Source: Pseudobacteriovorax antillogorgiicola
GTDB taxonomy: Bacteria > Bdellovibrionota_B > Oligoflexia > Oligoflexales > RGVZ01
NCBI GenBank assembly: GCA_945898195.1
Contig: CAMDHM010000017.1
Coordinates: 1 to 54,138 of the forward strand
DNA: 54,138 nt
Direction of reading: 5' to 3'
Within the stretch, counting starts at the first letter, position 1. Each line of letters opens with the position of its first letter. Both the position numbers and the translations under genes were made by a program. Shown here one piece after another: positions 1 to 7,351 of the stretch. The notes under the pieces were generated by a model. It was given only the letters and a program-made list of their open reading frames with translations. It did no database searches and had not been told where the DNA came from.

Positions 1-153
1 AAGGCATCCGTTGCCATGCATGCCATGGGGCGTATTGGTCAGCCTGAAGATGTTGCGGCCGCCGCAGCGTGGCTGTTGTCGGACGACAGTTCATGGATGT
101 CGGGAAATACCCTGAGCATCGACGGTGGCCTTGCCACCATGAGGGCTCGTTGA
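1..153 (+). CDS. SDR-family oxidoreductase, C-terminal fragment
   Basis: The reading frame is open from the first base and ends in TGA, giving the last 50 residues of a protein whose start lies outside the window. The segment GRIGQPEDVAAAAAWLLSD followed by SSWMSGNTLSIDGG is the standard C-terminal signature of classical short-chain dehydrogenases of the FabG/glucose dehydrogenase type: R-x-G-x-P-E-D-V-A, then a G-x-x-x-x-x-D-G-G ending. The catalytic and cofactor motifs are not in view, so the substrate cannot be guessed. The stop codon overlaps the ATG of the next SDR gene (TGATG), which suggests translational coupling. Confidence 0.85.
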   Translation, partial: KASVAMHAMGRIGQPEDVAAAAAWLLSDDSSWMSGNTLSIDGGLATMRAR

Positions 154-983
154 TGAAAACAAAAAAAATATTAATCACTGGCGCATCGGATGGAATTGGC
201 AGGGTGACTGCCAGAGAACTGGCAGCGCGCGGGCACCACGTCATCATCGTAGGGCGTAACGAGGCGAAAACCAGGCGCGTCGCCGCAGAAATCACAGGCA
301 AAGTCGATTGGATGATCGCCGACCTTTCGCGGCCGGCACAAGTGAAGCAACTGGCCCACGATTATCAAAACCGGTTTGAATGCCTCGATGTCCTGGTAAA
401 TAATGCTGGGGCTTTCTTTTCCCACTACGGAAAAACCTCGGACGGAATCGAACAGACCTTCGCGCTAAACCATTTGAATTATTTCTTTTTGACGGACCTT
501 ATGTTGCCACTTCTAATTGCGTCCAACGGGGGCAGGATTGTCAATGTGGCGAGCGAGGCCCACCGCGGGTGCGAACTGGATTTCGACAACCTCAACGGCG
601 AAAACAAATATAGTGGTTGGCGGGCTTACCAGAAGTCAAAACTGGCGAATATTTTGTTCACGCGAGAGCTCGCGAAAAAGCTAAAAGGCACCAGGGTGAC
701 GGCCAACACGCTGCACCCCGGATTTGTGGCCAGCAAATTTGGCCACAACAACGCCGGCCTGTGGGGGCCCGCCGTAAGGCTCACCCAAGCCCTATTCGCC
801 ATAAACGAGGACCGCGGAGCCGAGACCTCCGTCTTTTTGGCCGATCATGCCTCTGTGGCCAACACCAACGGTGAATATTTTGACAAATGCCGGGCGCGCA
901 AACCGTCGCTGGCTGCCCTGAATGATGATGCAGCCGTCAGGCTTTGGCAGGTCAGCGAAGAAATTTTAACGCGATTTAGATGA
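153..983 (+). CDS. SDR-family NAD(P)-dependent oxidoreductase (retinol dehydrogenase-like)
   Basis: A 276-residue classical SDR. The cofactor motif TGASDGIG is at residues 9-16, NNAG at 83-86, the catalytic Ser is near 134, and Tyr159 with Lys163 forms the YxxxK pair inside YQKSKLAN. The SKLAN context and the long loop after the catalytic Ser resemble retinol dehydrogenase/WW-domain oxidoreductase-like SDRs, so a carbonyl/alcohol redox reaction on a hydrophobic substrate is possible but unproven. The ATG at 153 was chosen because it overlaps the previous stop and has GAGGG about 8 bases upstream. An in-frame GTG at 69 would add 28 residues that read through the previous gene and do not resemble the family. 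The 3' end overlaps a convergent gene by 8 bases. Confidence 0.9.
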   Translation: MKTKKILITGASDGIGRVTARELAARGHHVIIVGRNEAKTRRVAAEITGKVDWMIADLSRPAQVKQLAHDYQNRFECLDVLVNNAGAFFSHYGKTSDGIEQTFALNHLNYFFLTDLMLPLLIASNGGRIVNVASEAHRGCELDFDNLNGENKYSGWRAYQKSKLANILFTRELAKKLKGTRVTANTLHPGFVASKFGHNNAGLWGPAVRLTQALFAINEDRGAETSVFLADHASVANTNGEYFDKCRARKPSLAALNDDAAVRLWQVSEEILTRFR

Positions 984-1467
984 GATTCTTTGCCAGCATT
1001 ACCGTGGCGATCCACCCTTTGCACAACCAGGCGAAAGTACGGAGCCAGTTGGTCCACACGAGACGCTTGACGACCCGTTGATCGAAGCCTTGCGCAAGGG
1101 CTGCGTGGCACGGAATGCTGAAAACCGCGGTCACGACCAAAATGAGCATTTCGATACCAACATTTAGAAATACAGTTGATCCATCGAGGCGCGCAGAACC
1201 CTCTGGCGTTGACAGCCAAATCATAAAAACTGTTGCGAGCAGGGCTTCCGCAATCATTGGAGCCCCGACCACCCAAGTGGTCAGAATCTGATGCCGGTTT
1301 GCATAGTGAGAAAAACCATCGCGCCCAATGTTTGAGAACAGGGGATAGTGGACGATTTGGACAAAGACAATGACACCAACCATGAACCAGGTGGCAGCAC
1401 AGTTTCCCAAAAGACTGGCGCAAATCCATTGAGGCGTCGCAAACATTTGGATCATCGATTCTGGCAT
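976..1467 (-). CDS. small integral membrane protein, DUF1772-like
   Basis: A 163-residue protein with about four hydrophobic segments (near residues 15-38, 60-85, 100-118 and 140-160), so it is probably an inner-membrane protein. The pattern of an N-terminal helix followed by a short segment with HYP, then an R-H-Q polar stretch, resembles the DUF1772 (anthrone oxygenase-like) superfamily. The match is by eye only and no catalytic residue is assigned. The gene overlaps the end of the upstream SDR-like gene by 16 bases, so the two are likely cotranscribed. An alternative ATG at 1455 overlaps that gene's stop as ATGA. The true start is undecided because neither has a clear ribosome binding site. 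Confidence 0.7.
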   Translation of the reverse strand: MPESMIQMFATPQWICASLLGNCAATWFMVGVIVFVQIVHYPLFSNIGRDGFSHYANRHQILTTWVVGAPMIAEALLATVFMIWLSTPEGSARLDGSTVFLNVGIEMLILVVTAVFSIPCHAALAQGFDQRVVKRLVWTNWLRTFAWLCKGWIATVMLAKNLI

Positions 1468-2387
1468 AGTGGCGCATAGCCTTCGCGGTAGGTCGGGTAA
1501 TCAAACTCAAATCCAGTCGAGACCAAAAAATTATTACCGATTCGCTTGTTTGATTCCAGCAAACCTTTGGCGGAAGCCACAGGGATACCGTCTCGCTGAA
1601 AGTGAATCGCAGGGTTGGGTAAGCCGAGTTGATGCCTTAACCAAAACAAAATTTCAATTTGGGCCGCAGGATCGTGGTCCGTTACGCAATATAGATGGCC
1701 GGGACATTCGATGGTTGCCAAATGAATTAGTGCACGGGCACCATCGACAACATGGATCCGATTGGTCCAAGCAATCTCTTCGATAATCAATGGATCTGGC
1801 AGACTGCGCGCCATGGTCAGCAGACGAGTGCGCCCAGGCCCATAAATCCCAGAAAGGCGAGCCACGACCGCGCCCTCCCGGGCTGTCACCAAGGCCTCGC
1901 CTTCTAAAATTGCGCGCTGCGCGGCTGGAAGTAGGTCTGGATTGATTTGATGGAATTCATCCAGCCATTGCCCCTCGTCTTCAGGGTAAACCCCCGTGCT
2001 GGAAACAAAAATAAAACGTGGTGAAATACCCTCTGGCTGCTCAATAGACCTATCGATCATCGAATCAAGGCCGGCCAAAACATTGGTCACGCCATGGCGA
2101 TAAGCATTGTGATAGGCCTCGACGGACGCGCCACCAGCAGAAACGCAGTAGATGACGGCATCGATCCGCGCCACGCCCGCAATAATTCCGATCACGTCAC
2201 GAACCTGCACGGGATCCATAACGTCCATCACATGCCAACGGACCAGAGGCACAGCCGACACCTCTTCAGGCGAGGGTTGCGAGCGGCGGGCAGCAAAAAT
2301 CTGGTGACCGGCATCAGAAGCGATCCGACAAATGACTTTGCCAAGGTAGCCAGCACCGATGACGAGGATTGTTGGCTTGTGGCTCAT
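1452..2387 (-). CDS. NAD-dependent epimerase/dehydratase-like (atypical SDR) protein
   Basis: A 311-residue protein with an N-terminal Rossmann motif GAGYLG at residues 11-16, followed by a basic RRS after the second strand that suggests NADP preference. The segment SSTGVYPEDEGQWLDE matches the active-site region of extended/atypical SDRs of the YeeZ type. The residue four places after the Tyr is not Lys, so the usual YxxxK pair is absent. The protein may therefore bind a nucleotide without being a classical dehydrogenase. Its start overlaps the stop of the kinase gene upstream (ATGA), and its end overlaps the membrane-protein gene, so all three probably sit in one leftward operon. Confidence 0.8.
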   Translation of the reverse strand: MSHKPTILVIGAGYLGKVICRIASDAGHQIFAARRSQPSPEEVSAVPLVRWHVMDVMDPVQVRDVIGIIAGVARIDAVIYCVSAGGASVEAYHNAYRHGVTNVLAGLDSMIDRSIEQPEGISPRFIFVSSTGVYPEDEGQWLDEFHQINPDLLPAAQRAILEGEALVTAREGAVVARLSGIYGPGRTRLLTMARSLPDPLIIEEIAWTNRIHVVDGARALIHLATIECPGHLYCVTDHDPAAQIEILFWLRHQLGLPNPAIHFQRDGIPVASAKGLLESNKRIGNNFLVSTGFEFDYPTYREGYAPLCQNR

Positions 2388-3703
2388 GGAGAAACCTCTT
2401 CTTCCTGAAGGCAGGCCGAAATCGCCTTTTCGAGTAATGGCCTGCCGTCAATGCGCGCGCCAAGGTGGGACAAAAAAACAAAAACACCACCAAGCTTCCG
2501 GTCGAGAAAAAGTAGTTCACGAGGCGGCGATGGCAACCGTTCATCGACCACAAGTTTCACACCCATTCGCGTTGCGCGCTGTGGCAAATCACTTTTACCC
2601 CAGTCGTAAATTCCATGATTAAACGGTTCGATCACCAGGTTGCACAGCTCAACAAAAGTCCTAGTCATCGAAGCCGACGCATTCCTGGGAAGAATTCCGA
2701 CGTCTTTTCCGGCTGCTACCATCCCGGATTCATCACCATCTAAAGCCGCGCGCACCAATTGTGCGTAACGACGGACAAAGGAAGGGGGAAACCTTCGCAT
2801 TGCCCCGAAATCAAGCAAGACAAGGCGATCGGGCTCATCGCCTGACCCAAGACGAACCCGGTAGTTCCCAAAATGAGGATCGGTCTGGACCAGATTCCAG
2901 GAAAAAAACTCGGCAAGGAACAATTCAAGAAAACTTTGCGCCAGATCCTTGCGGCGCTCTTCTGGCATGGACCTGACCGCAGGGTCTTCAATTTCAACGC
3001 TGTCAATCCAAGTCGTTGCCAAAATGCGAGGGCCGGAATATTCGTCGATCACTTGCGGAACGAGAAACCGGGGATCACCGGCAACGAAATCAGAATATTC
3101 ACGGGTTGATTCCTTTTCCTGGACATAATCCACCTCGCGCCGCAGCATTGCACGGACTTCGGCGAAGATCGGGCCGTCATCAATCTTAACGGGCAGCGCC
3201 CCCATGAATTTCAAAAGCACCCGCAAATTACGAAGGTCACCTTCGATGGCTCTAGCCACTCCAGGGTATTGGATCTTCAAACAGATTTTCTGATTGGTGG
3301 CTTGAATATTTGCCCGATGCACTTGACCCAAACTTGCCGCGGCCCAAGGTTCTTCATCAATCACAAGTTCAGCTAGACGTTCCCGGCCAAGGCGCCGAAT
3401 CAAAGCCCTTTCAATCACGGTCCATGCCACGGGATCCGACTGGGCATTCAGAGTTCGCAGGACTGCGTTTACTTCCTTCGGAAAAAAATGCTCGCCCACC
3501 ATACCGAGCAACTGCCCGGCCTTCATCATACTACCCTTCATCTCGCTCATCATCTTAGCAAGAGCCTCCGCCTGCTGAAGGACGGTGCGTGTTTTCGCGA
3601 TGGCTGAAATGCTAGTCTTGATCCCAAACCCAAGAACGCGCATCGAACGTTCTAGAGCAGAACCAGGAATCCGTTGAATGGTTTTCTTGTTTTTGTTGGC
3701 CAT
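2384..3703 (-). CDS. ABC1/UbiB (ADCK)-family atypical kinase-like protein
   Basis: A 439-residue protein with the family hallmarks: KAGQ at residues 61-64 in the N-terminal extension, the Ala-rich nucleotide loop AAASLGQVHRA from about 121, Lys143 in CLKIQYPGV, the catalytic-loop equivalent DPHFGNY, and LLDFGAMR as the DFG metal-binding motif. In this family these features favour ATPase-type activity; UbiB and COQ8 members support ubiquinone synthesis. This copy lacks an obvious C-terminal membrane tail, so it may be a soluble paralogue rather than UbiB itself. The ATG at 3703 starts a lysine-rich N terminus. A longer frame from 3772 would run into the upstream Cys-rich gene. Confidence 0.88.
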   Translation of the reverse strand: MANKNKKTIQRIPGSALERSMRVLGFGIKTSISAIAKTRTVLQQAEALAKMMSEMKGSMMKAGQLLGMVGEHFFPKEVNAVLRTLNAQSDPVAWTVIERALIRRLGRERLAELVIDEEPWAAASLGQVHRANIQATNQKICLKIQYPGVARAIEGDLRNLRVLLKFMGALPVKIDDGPIFAEVRAMLRREVDYVQEKESTREYSDFVAGDPRFLVPQVIDEYSGPRILATTWIDSVEIEDPAVRSMPEERRKDLAQSFLELFLAEFFSWNLVQTDPHFGNYRVRLGSGDEPDRLVLLDFGAMRRFPPSFVRRYAQLVRAALDGDESGMVAAGKDVGILPRNASASMTRTFVELCNLVIEPFNHGIYDWGKSDLPQRATRMGVKLVVDERLPSPPRELLFLDRKLGGVFVFLSHLGARIDGRPLLEKAISACLQEEEVSP

Positions 3704-3714
3704 TTTATTGAGTC

Positions 3715-3906
3715 TTATGGAGATTCTGGCTTCTTGTCGTAAGGACAATGGCGGCAACCACTGCCGCAGCAAAATCCACGAACGGAAAGATAGTGGGCGG
3801 TAAAAACCATGAACCCCGTTTCAGGATCCGTATAGTAGTCGCGCTCCGGTTCAGCCTTTGTCCGACTGGACCGGACGGTGCTATCTGTCGCGCGTGTAGT
3901 GCTCAT
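3715..3906 (-). CDS. DUF5522-like small cysteine-rich protein
   Basis: A 63-residue protein. Its core reads DYYTDPETGFMVFTAHYLSV followed by RGFCCGSGCRHCPY, the conserved block of the DUF5522 family (tyrosine/glycine stretch, then R-G-[FY]-C-C-G-x-G-C-R-H-C-P-[FY]). The four clustered Cys and one His look able to bind a metal such as zinc, but no function is established for the family. The N terminus is Ser/Thr/Arg-rich and poorly conserved in appearance. It lies 11 bases upstream of the kinase start and overlaps the 3' end of the small membrane gene upstream by 26 bases, consistent with one transcript. Confidence 0.8.
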   Translation of the reverse strand: MSTTRATDSTVRSSRTKAEPERDYYTDPETGFMVFTAHYLSVRGFCCGSGCRHCPYDKKPESP

Positions 3907-4183
3907 AACGTTCTGCTTCCGCCTGCCAGGGAGTGTACCCCCACTCCTCGGTCGGGGGAATCATTAACGTGGCAAATCCAACACCGAGAATAATGGGAAG
4001 AACCGAAATCCAACTTCTAATAACACCAGTCGCCACAGGAAATAACGTGATCGCTAACAAGGCGCCGGTTCCGAGACACCAGCTCACGAGAGACGCCCGG
4101 CGAATCAAAAAAACCACCATGTGGGCATAGCGCATCTTAGGATCGATCACTTTTTTACTAGTTTCACGATTTTTGCCTGCCAT
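3881..4183 (-). CDS. small membrane protein, two predicted helices
   Basis: A 100-residue protein of no family I recognise. Residues about 20-75 hold two hydrophobic stretches (VVFLIRRASLVSWCLGTGA, and ISVLPIILGVGFATLMI). A basic N terminus precedes them and a charged C-terminal tail (EAERYEHYTRDR) follows. This topology would leave both ends on the same side of the inner membrane. Both ends overlap neighbours (26 bases with the DUF5522-like gene, 20 with the membrane gene upstream), which supports a real translated gene in a tight operon. Confidence 0.6.
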   Translation of the reverse strand: MAGKNRETSKKVIDPKMRYAHMVVFLIRRASLVSWCLGTGALLAITLFPVATGVIRSWISVLPIILGVGFATLMIPPTEEWGYTPWQAEAERYEHYTRDR

Positions 4184-4541
4184 TAGAAGCCTCCTCCTTA
4201 AAAATCGATTCCGAATTTACCCGGATACCGAAAAGTTGACGTTGACCCATCAAATACCAACGAAACATGGCCAAGCCACCGACAAACAAACAAAAACAAA
4301 ATGAATAGAACAGTCCAATACGATCCATCCAGATCATCGGCACAGCAATCACACAAAACACAGCGACCATCACAACAGCCAGAGCATAATTTAGTCCACC
4401 GTAGGAATCGGTTTGATCTGAGCCTTTCATAGGAACCCATAGAACCACCAAAATTGCGCCAATGCCGATTGCGGTCGCAAGGATGTCGCCCAGGTCGAAG
4501 GCCCTCACAAAATTCATTACCGATAAAAGAAAAGTTGGCAC
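4164..4541 (-). CDS. small membrane protein of unknown function
   Basis: A GTG start at 4541 is preferred because AGGAGG lies exactly 6 bases upstream. It gives 125 residues; an ATG at 4517 would give 117. The sequence contains three hydrophobic segments (ILATAIGIGAILVVLWVP, ALAVVMVAVFCVIAVPMIW, LFYSFCFCLFVGGLAMF) and a polar C terminus. I recognise no family. It is the promoter-proximal gene of the leftward run of membrane, DUF5522-like and ABC1 kinase-like genes, and is divergent from the DUF1573 protein. A role alongside the kinase-like protein at the membrane is only a contextual guess. Confidence 0.6.
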   Translation of the reverse strand: MPTFLLSVMNFVRAFDLGDILATAIGIGAILVVLWVPMKGSDQTDSYGGLNYALAVVMVAVFCVIAVPMIWMDRIGLFYSFCFCLFVGGLAMFRWYLMGQRQLFGIRVNSESIFKEEASNGRQKS

Positions 4542-4706
4542 TGGATACCTCCTGTTAGAGGTTCGGCAAATCTGTGAAACCCTGAAGTGGGAAAATATTG
4601 CCGGCATATCAGTACGTTCCAGCTAAATGGGCACCTAAAGATAGCTCGCCCAGGAAATTCCGCTTCCGGCGTCGGCATGAGCCGGTATAAGATAACGGAA
4701 TTCTTG

Positions 4707-4720
4707 GCAATTCGAATTGC
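4707..4720. promoter_or_regulatory. 14-bp perfect palindrome upstream of the DUF1573 gene
   Basis: GCAATTCGAATTGC reads identically on both strands. It sits 16 bases before the DUF1573 start codon, between a TATAAG element (4685-4690) that could be a -10 box and the GTGAGGA ribosome binding site. Its position fits an operator or an RNA hairpin in the leader. No regulator is identified. The rest of the 195-base divergent intergenic region shows no other clear signal. Confidence 0.35.
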
Positions 4721-4736
4721 AACGGTGAGGAAGACA

Positions 4737-5897
4737 ATGCGCAACCAGACCCTGTTCGCAGCCCTGGCATTTTTCTTGATGGCCATCACTGGCAGCCTTG
4801 CTGGAAATCCAGCCCTTGCGGCCATGCCCGCGGGGCAGGGCGAAGCCTCAATGGATGAGCTAAAAGACGACGCCGACGAGGATTCTGTCGCCGACACTGC
4901 CAAGGAAGAACAAGGGGAAACTGAAAAGGATTCTGTGCTGCGGGCCGCGCGCCAAGTTTATTTGGGGCAAATCCGCTTTGATGAGAACGCCTTTGATTTC
5001 GGGCGCATCAAACGCGGCGAAAAACTTAGCCACCGCTTCATCTTCAAAAATATCGGTAAGGGTCCATTGAAGGTTCAAGGGGTGCACGCATCCTGCGGAT
5101 GCACAGCTGCCGAAGTCAATACGGACAAAGAGTATGCACCGCAGGACAGTGGTGCCGTTGATATCACCTTTGACACAACCGACTTCAATGGCAGCGTCGT
5201 TAAAACGGTCACAGTAATGACAAACGAACGGCAGGTACCTGACCGAACACTATCCATCCGTGCCATCGTCGTCAGCGAGTTCGAAGTCACGCCACCGCTG
5301 GCGGACTTTGGCCAATTGCTCTCCCAAAATGGTGGCACCCAACAAATTTTTATCAAGGCTCTGCCGGGACAAAAGTTTGTCATCGAGAAAATTCGATTCA
5401 ATGCCGAAGCCCTACAAGTATCGTCCAGCGCCAAAGACGGTGGCTACCTCCTGAATATCGAACTGAAGAAAAATGTTACCCCTGGGTTTCTTAAGGAAAC
5501 CATCCACGTCAAAAACAATTCAAAATCACTTCCCGAACTGCGACTGCCCGTCCGGGCAACGATTCGTGGCAACATCGAGATCGAACCGCGCTACCTCGAG
5601 TTCGGAGCCATTTCCCCAACCGATAAGAGCAGCCGATCTGTTACCGTCACCGGCTTGCAAGAATTTGAGATCAAGAACGTCAGAATGGACTTGAATTTAA
5701 ACGGTGCAAAAATAAAAGATACGTCGACCCTGCTAAAGGTAAATCCTGTCAGTACCGATAAATTGAAAAAATTGATTGCACTCGACCTGATGAACAAAAC
5801 GGAAAAAGCCGGGAGCGTTCACGGAAGATTATTCATCGAGACCACGGATCCCCAGCAAAAGGAAATCCCAGTCGACTTTTATGCTTTTTTTAGATGA
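4737..5897 (+). CDS. exported DUF1573-domain protein
   Basis: A 386-residue protein with an N-terminal signal peptide (MRNQTLFAALAFFLMAITGS, likely cleaved near ALAA). An acidic linker rich in D/E follows, then a textbook DUF1573 domain: FDFGRIKRGEKLSHRF, then FKNIGKGPLKVQGVHASCGC. These Ig-like domains occur in periplasmic and surface proteins. Two further beta-rich repeats of similar length follow (one around ADFGQLL, one around EFGAISPTDKSSR), so it looks like a string of three Ig-like modules. The ATG at 4737 has GTGAGGA 5-6 bases upstream and starts exactly at the signal peptide. It is convergent with miaB. The function is unknown; a structural or binding role in the periplasm is inferred. 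Confidence 0.85.
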   Translation: MRNQTLFAALAFFLMAITGSLAGNPALAAMPAGQGEASMDELKDDADEDSVADTAKEEQGETEKDSVLRAARQVYLGQIRFDENAFDFGRIKRGEKLSHRFIFKNIGKGPLKVQGVHASCGCTAAEVNTDKEYAPQDSGAVDITFDTTDFNGSVVKTVTVMTNERQVPDRTLSIRAIVVSEFEVTPPLADFGQLLSQNGGTQQIFIKALPGQKFVIEKIRFNAEALQVSSSAKDGGYLLNIELKKNVTPGFLKETIHVKNNSKSLPELRLPVRATIRGNIEIEPRYLEFGAISPTDKSSRSVTVTGLQEFEIKNVRMDLNLNGAKIKDTSTLLKVNPVSTDKLKKLIALDLMNKTEKAGSVHGRLFIETTDPQQKEIPVDFYAFFR

Positions 5898-5929
5898 GAG
5901 AAATGAACCATAACATGACGCTATTGATG

Positions 5930-7351
5930 TCAATATTGCACGGAATTTCCGGGCTGCTTTTCGTGATTGGGTCCCTGATGTTCTGGCTCACCAACGACCG
6001 CTCCGACAAGGGCAGTCTTGTTGCCACCACTGATGAGAACAGGCAGGCAGTCCCCCACCAAGTACCGGGCTGACTCCACTTTAACCAGCCGATAATGCTC
6101 AGTCCGGCCATAGAACACACCCGGATTTTTTTTGCTTCTATAAAGAAACAGCACATTTTGAATCGTCCCGCAATCGGCCTCGGCCTGGCGGATTGTAATT
6201 GAATCTTGAAGCGCATTTAGGCGTGCAAGCCTTTCATCCATGACGGCTTCGGAAATCTGTCCCGGCATACGGGCCGCTGCTGTGCCTTTGCGCGAAGAAT
6301 ATTTAAAAGCAAAGATGAAGCTATACTGAACCTCTTCGACCAGCTTCAAGGTGTCCTCAAACTCGGCATCCGTCTCACCTGGAAATCCCACGATCAAATC
6401 TGTCGAAATCGCCATGTCAGGAACAGCGTCGCGCAACCATCGGATCCGTTCACGATATTCTGCAACGGTGACCTTGCGACGCATGACCTCCAAAATATGG
6501 TCATTGCCACTTTGTACGGGCAAATGCATGTACTTGCCCATGCGCGGGTCATCCGCAAATAACTGGGCCAAAGGCTGAGTGAAGTCGTGTGGATTACTGG
6601 TGGTGAAACGAAGGCGTTTTAAGCCAGGAAGGTTTACCACTTGCCGTAACAGGTCGACGAAAGGGCCTTCATCATCGGCAGAAATTTTTCTTGATTCAAG
6701 AAGATCCAAGCCATAAGAGTTCACGTTTTGCCCGAGAAGCATGATTTCGCTGGCACCATTTGCGAGCAGCAATCGGCATTCAGCAAGAATCTCAGCCGGC
6801 TGCCGCGAAATCTCGCGCCCCCGAGTAAAAGGCACAATGCAAAACGTACAGAAGTTATTACACCCCTGAGTGATGTTCACAAAACGAGTGACTTCATTCT
6901 TGCCAGTCAATGTTGGGGGAACCACATTTTCAGCATGTTGACGTTTTTTTTCATCGCCTGGTTTATTGAAACCGAGCGCAATCGCTGCACTGCCAACGCT
7001 GCTGGCACGGTTTAGGAGATCCGGCAATTCATCAATCTTACCTGGCCCCAAAAGGATGTCGATCTGAGGGGCAGCCTTGAGCAGCTTTGCACCCTCTGCT
7101 TGCGCCACACACCCGGCCACTGCAATCTGCACTCCGGGGCGCTTTTCCTTGAGGTCACGGAGGACCCCAAGACGACTAAGAACCTTATGTTTGGCCTTCT
7201 CACGAATGTGGCAGGTGTTGAGTAAAAACAGATCCGCATCCAATTCGTTCTCCGTCAAAACATAGTCCATGCCATGTAGCAGGCTCAGCATTTTTTCGCT
7301 GTCCGCCACATTCATTTGGCATCCCCAAGTCTCGACGTGAACTTTTTTCAT
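5930..7351 (-). CDS. miaB: tRNA-2-methylthio-N6-dimethylallyladenosine synthase MiaB
   Basis: A 473-residue radical-SAM methylthiotransferase that converts i6A37 to ms2i6A37 in tRNAs reading UNN codons. The N-terminal UPF0004 domain shows the three cluster cysteines C11 (ETWGCQMN), C47 (LNTCHIREKA) and C81 (AGCVAQ). The radical-SAM CxxxCxxC motif is C164-C168-C171 in TQGCNNFCTFCIVPFTRGRE. A C-terminal TRAM-like beta region is present. The length matches the family, and the N-terminal signature favours MiaB over MtaB or RimO. Its ATG overlaps the stop of ffh by 4 bases (ATGA), indicating coupled translation. Confidence 0.95.
   Translation of the reverse strand: MKKVHVETWGCQMNVADSEKMLSLLHGMDYVLTENELDADLFLLNTCHIREKAKHKVLSRLGVLRDLKEKRPGVQIAVAGCVAQAEGAKLLKAAPQIDILLGPGKIDELPDLLNRASSVGSAAIALGFNKPGDEKKRQHAENVVPPTLTGKNEVTRFVNITQGCNNFCTFCIVPFTRGREISRQPAEILAECRLLLANGASEIMLLGQNVNSYGLDLLESRKISADDEGPFVDLLRQVVNLPGLKRLRFTTSNPHDFTQPLAQLFADDPRMGKYMHLPVQSGNDHILEVMRRKVTVAEYRERIRWLRDAVPDMAISTDLIVGFPGETDAEFEDTLKLVEEVQYSFIFAFKYSSRKGTAAARMPGQISEAVMDERLARLNALQDSITIRQAEADCGTIQNVLFLYRSKKNPGVFYGRTEHYRLVKVESARYLVGDCLPVLISGGNKTALVGAVVGEPEHQGPNHEKQPGNSVQY

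Noticed and set aside
69-152. 28-residue N-terminal extension of the second SDR gene
   Set aside because: It overlaps the end of the preceding SDR in another frame, and the family N terminus begins at the ATG at 153 with a good ribosome binding site.
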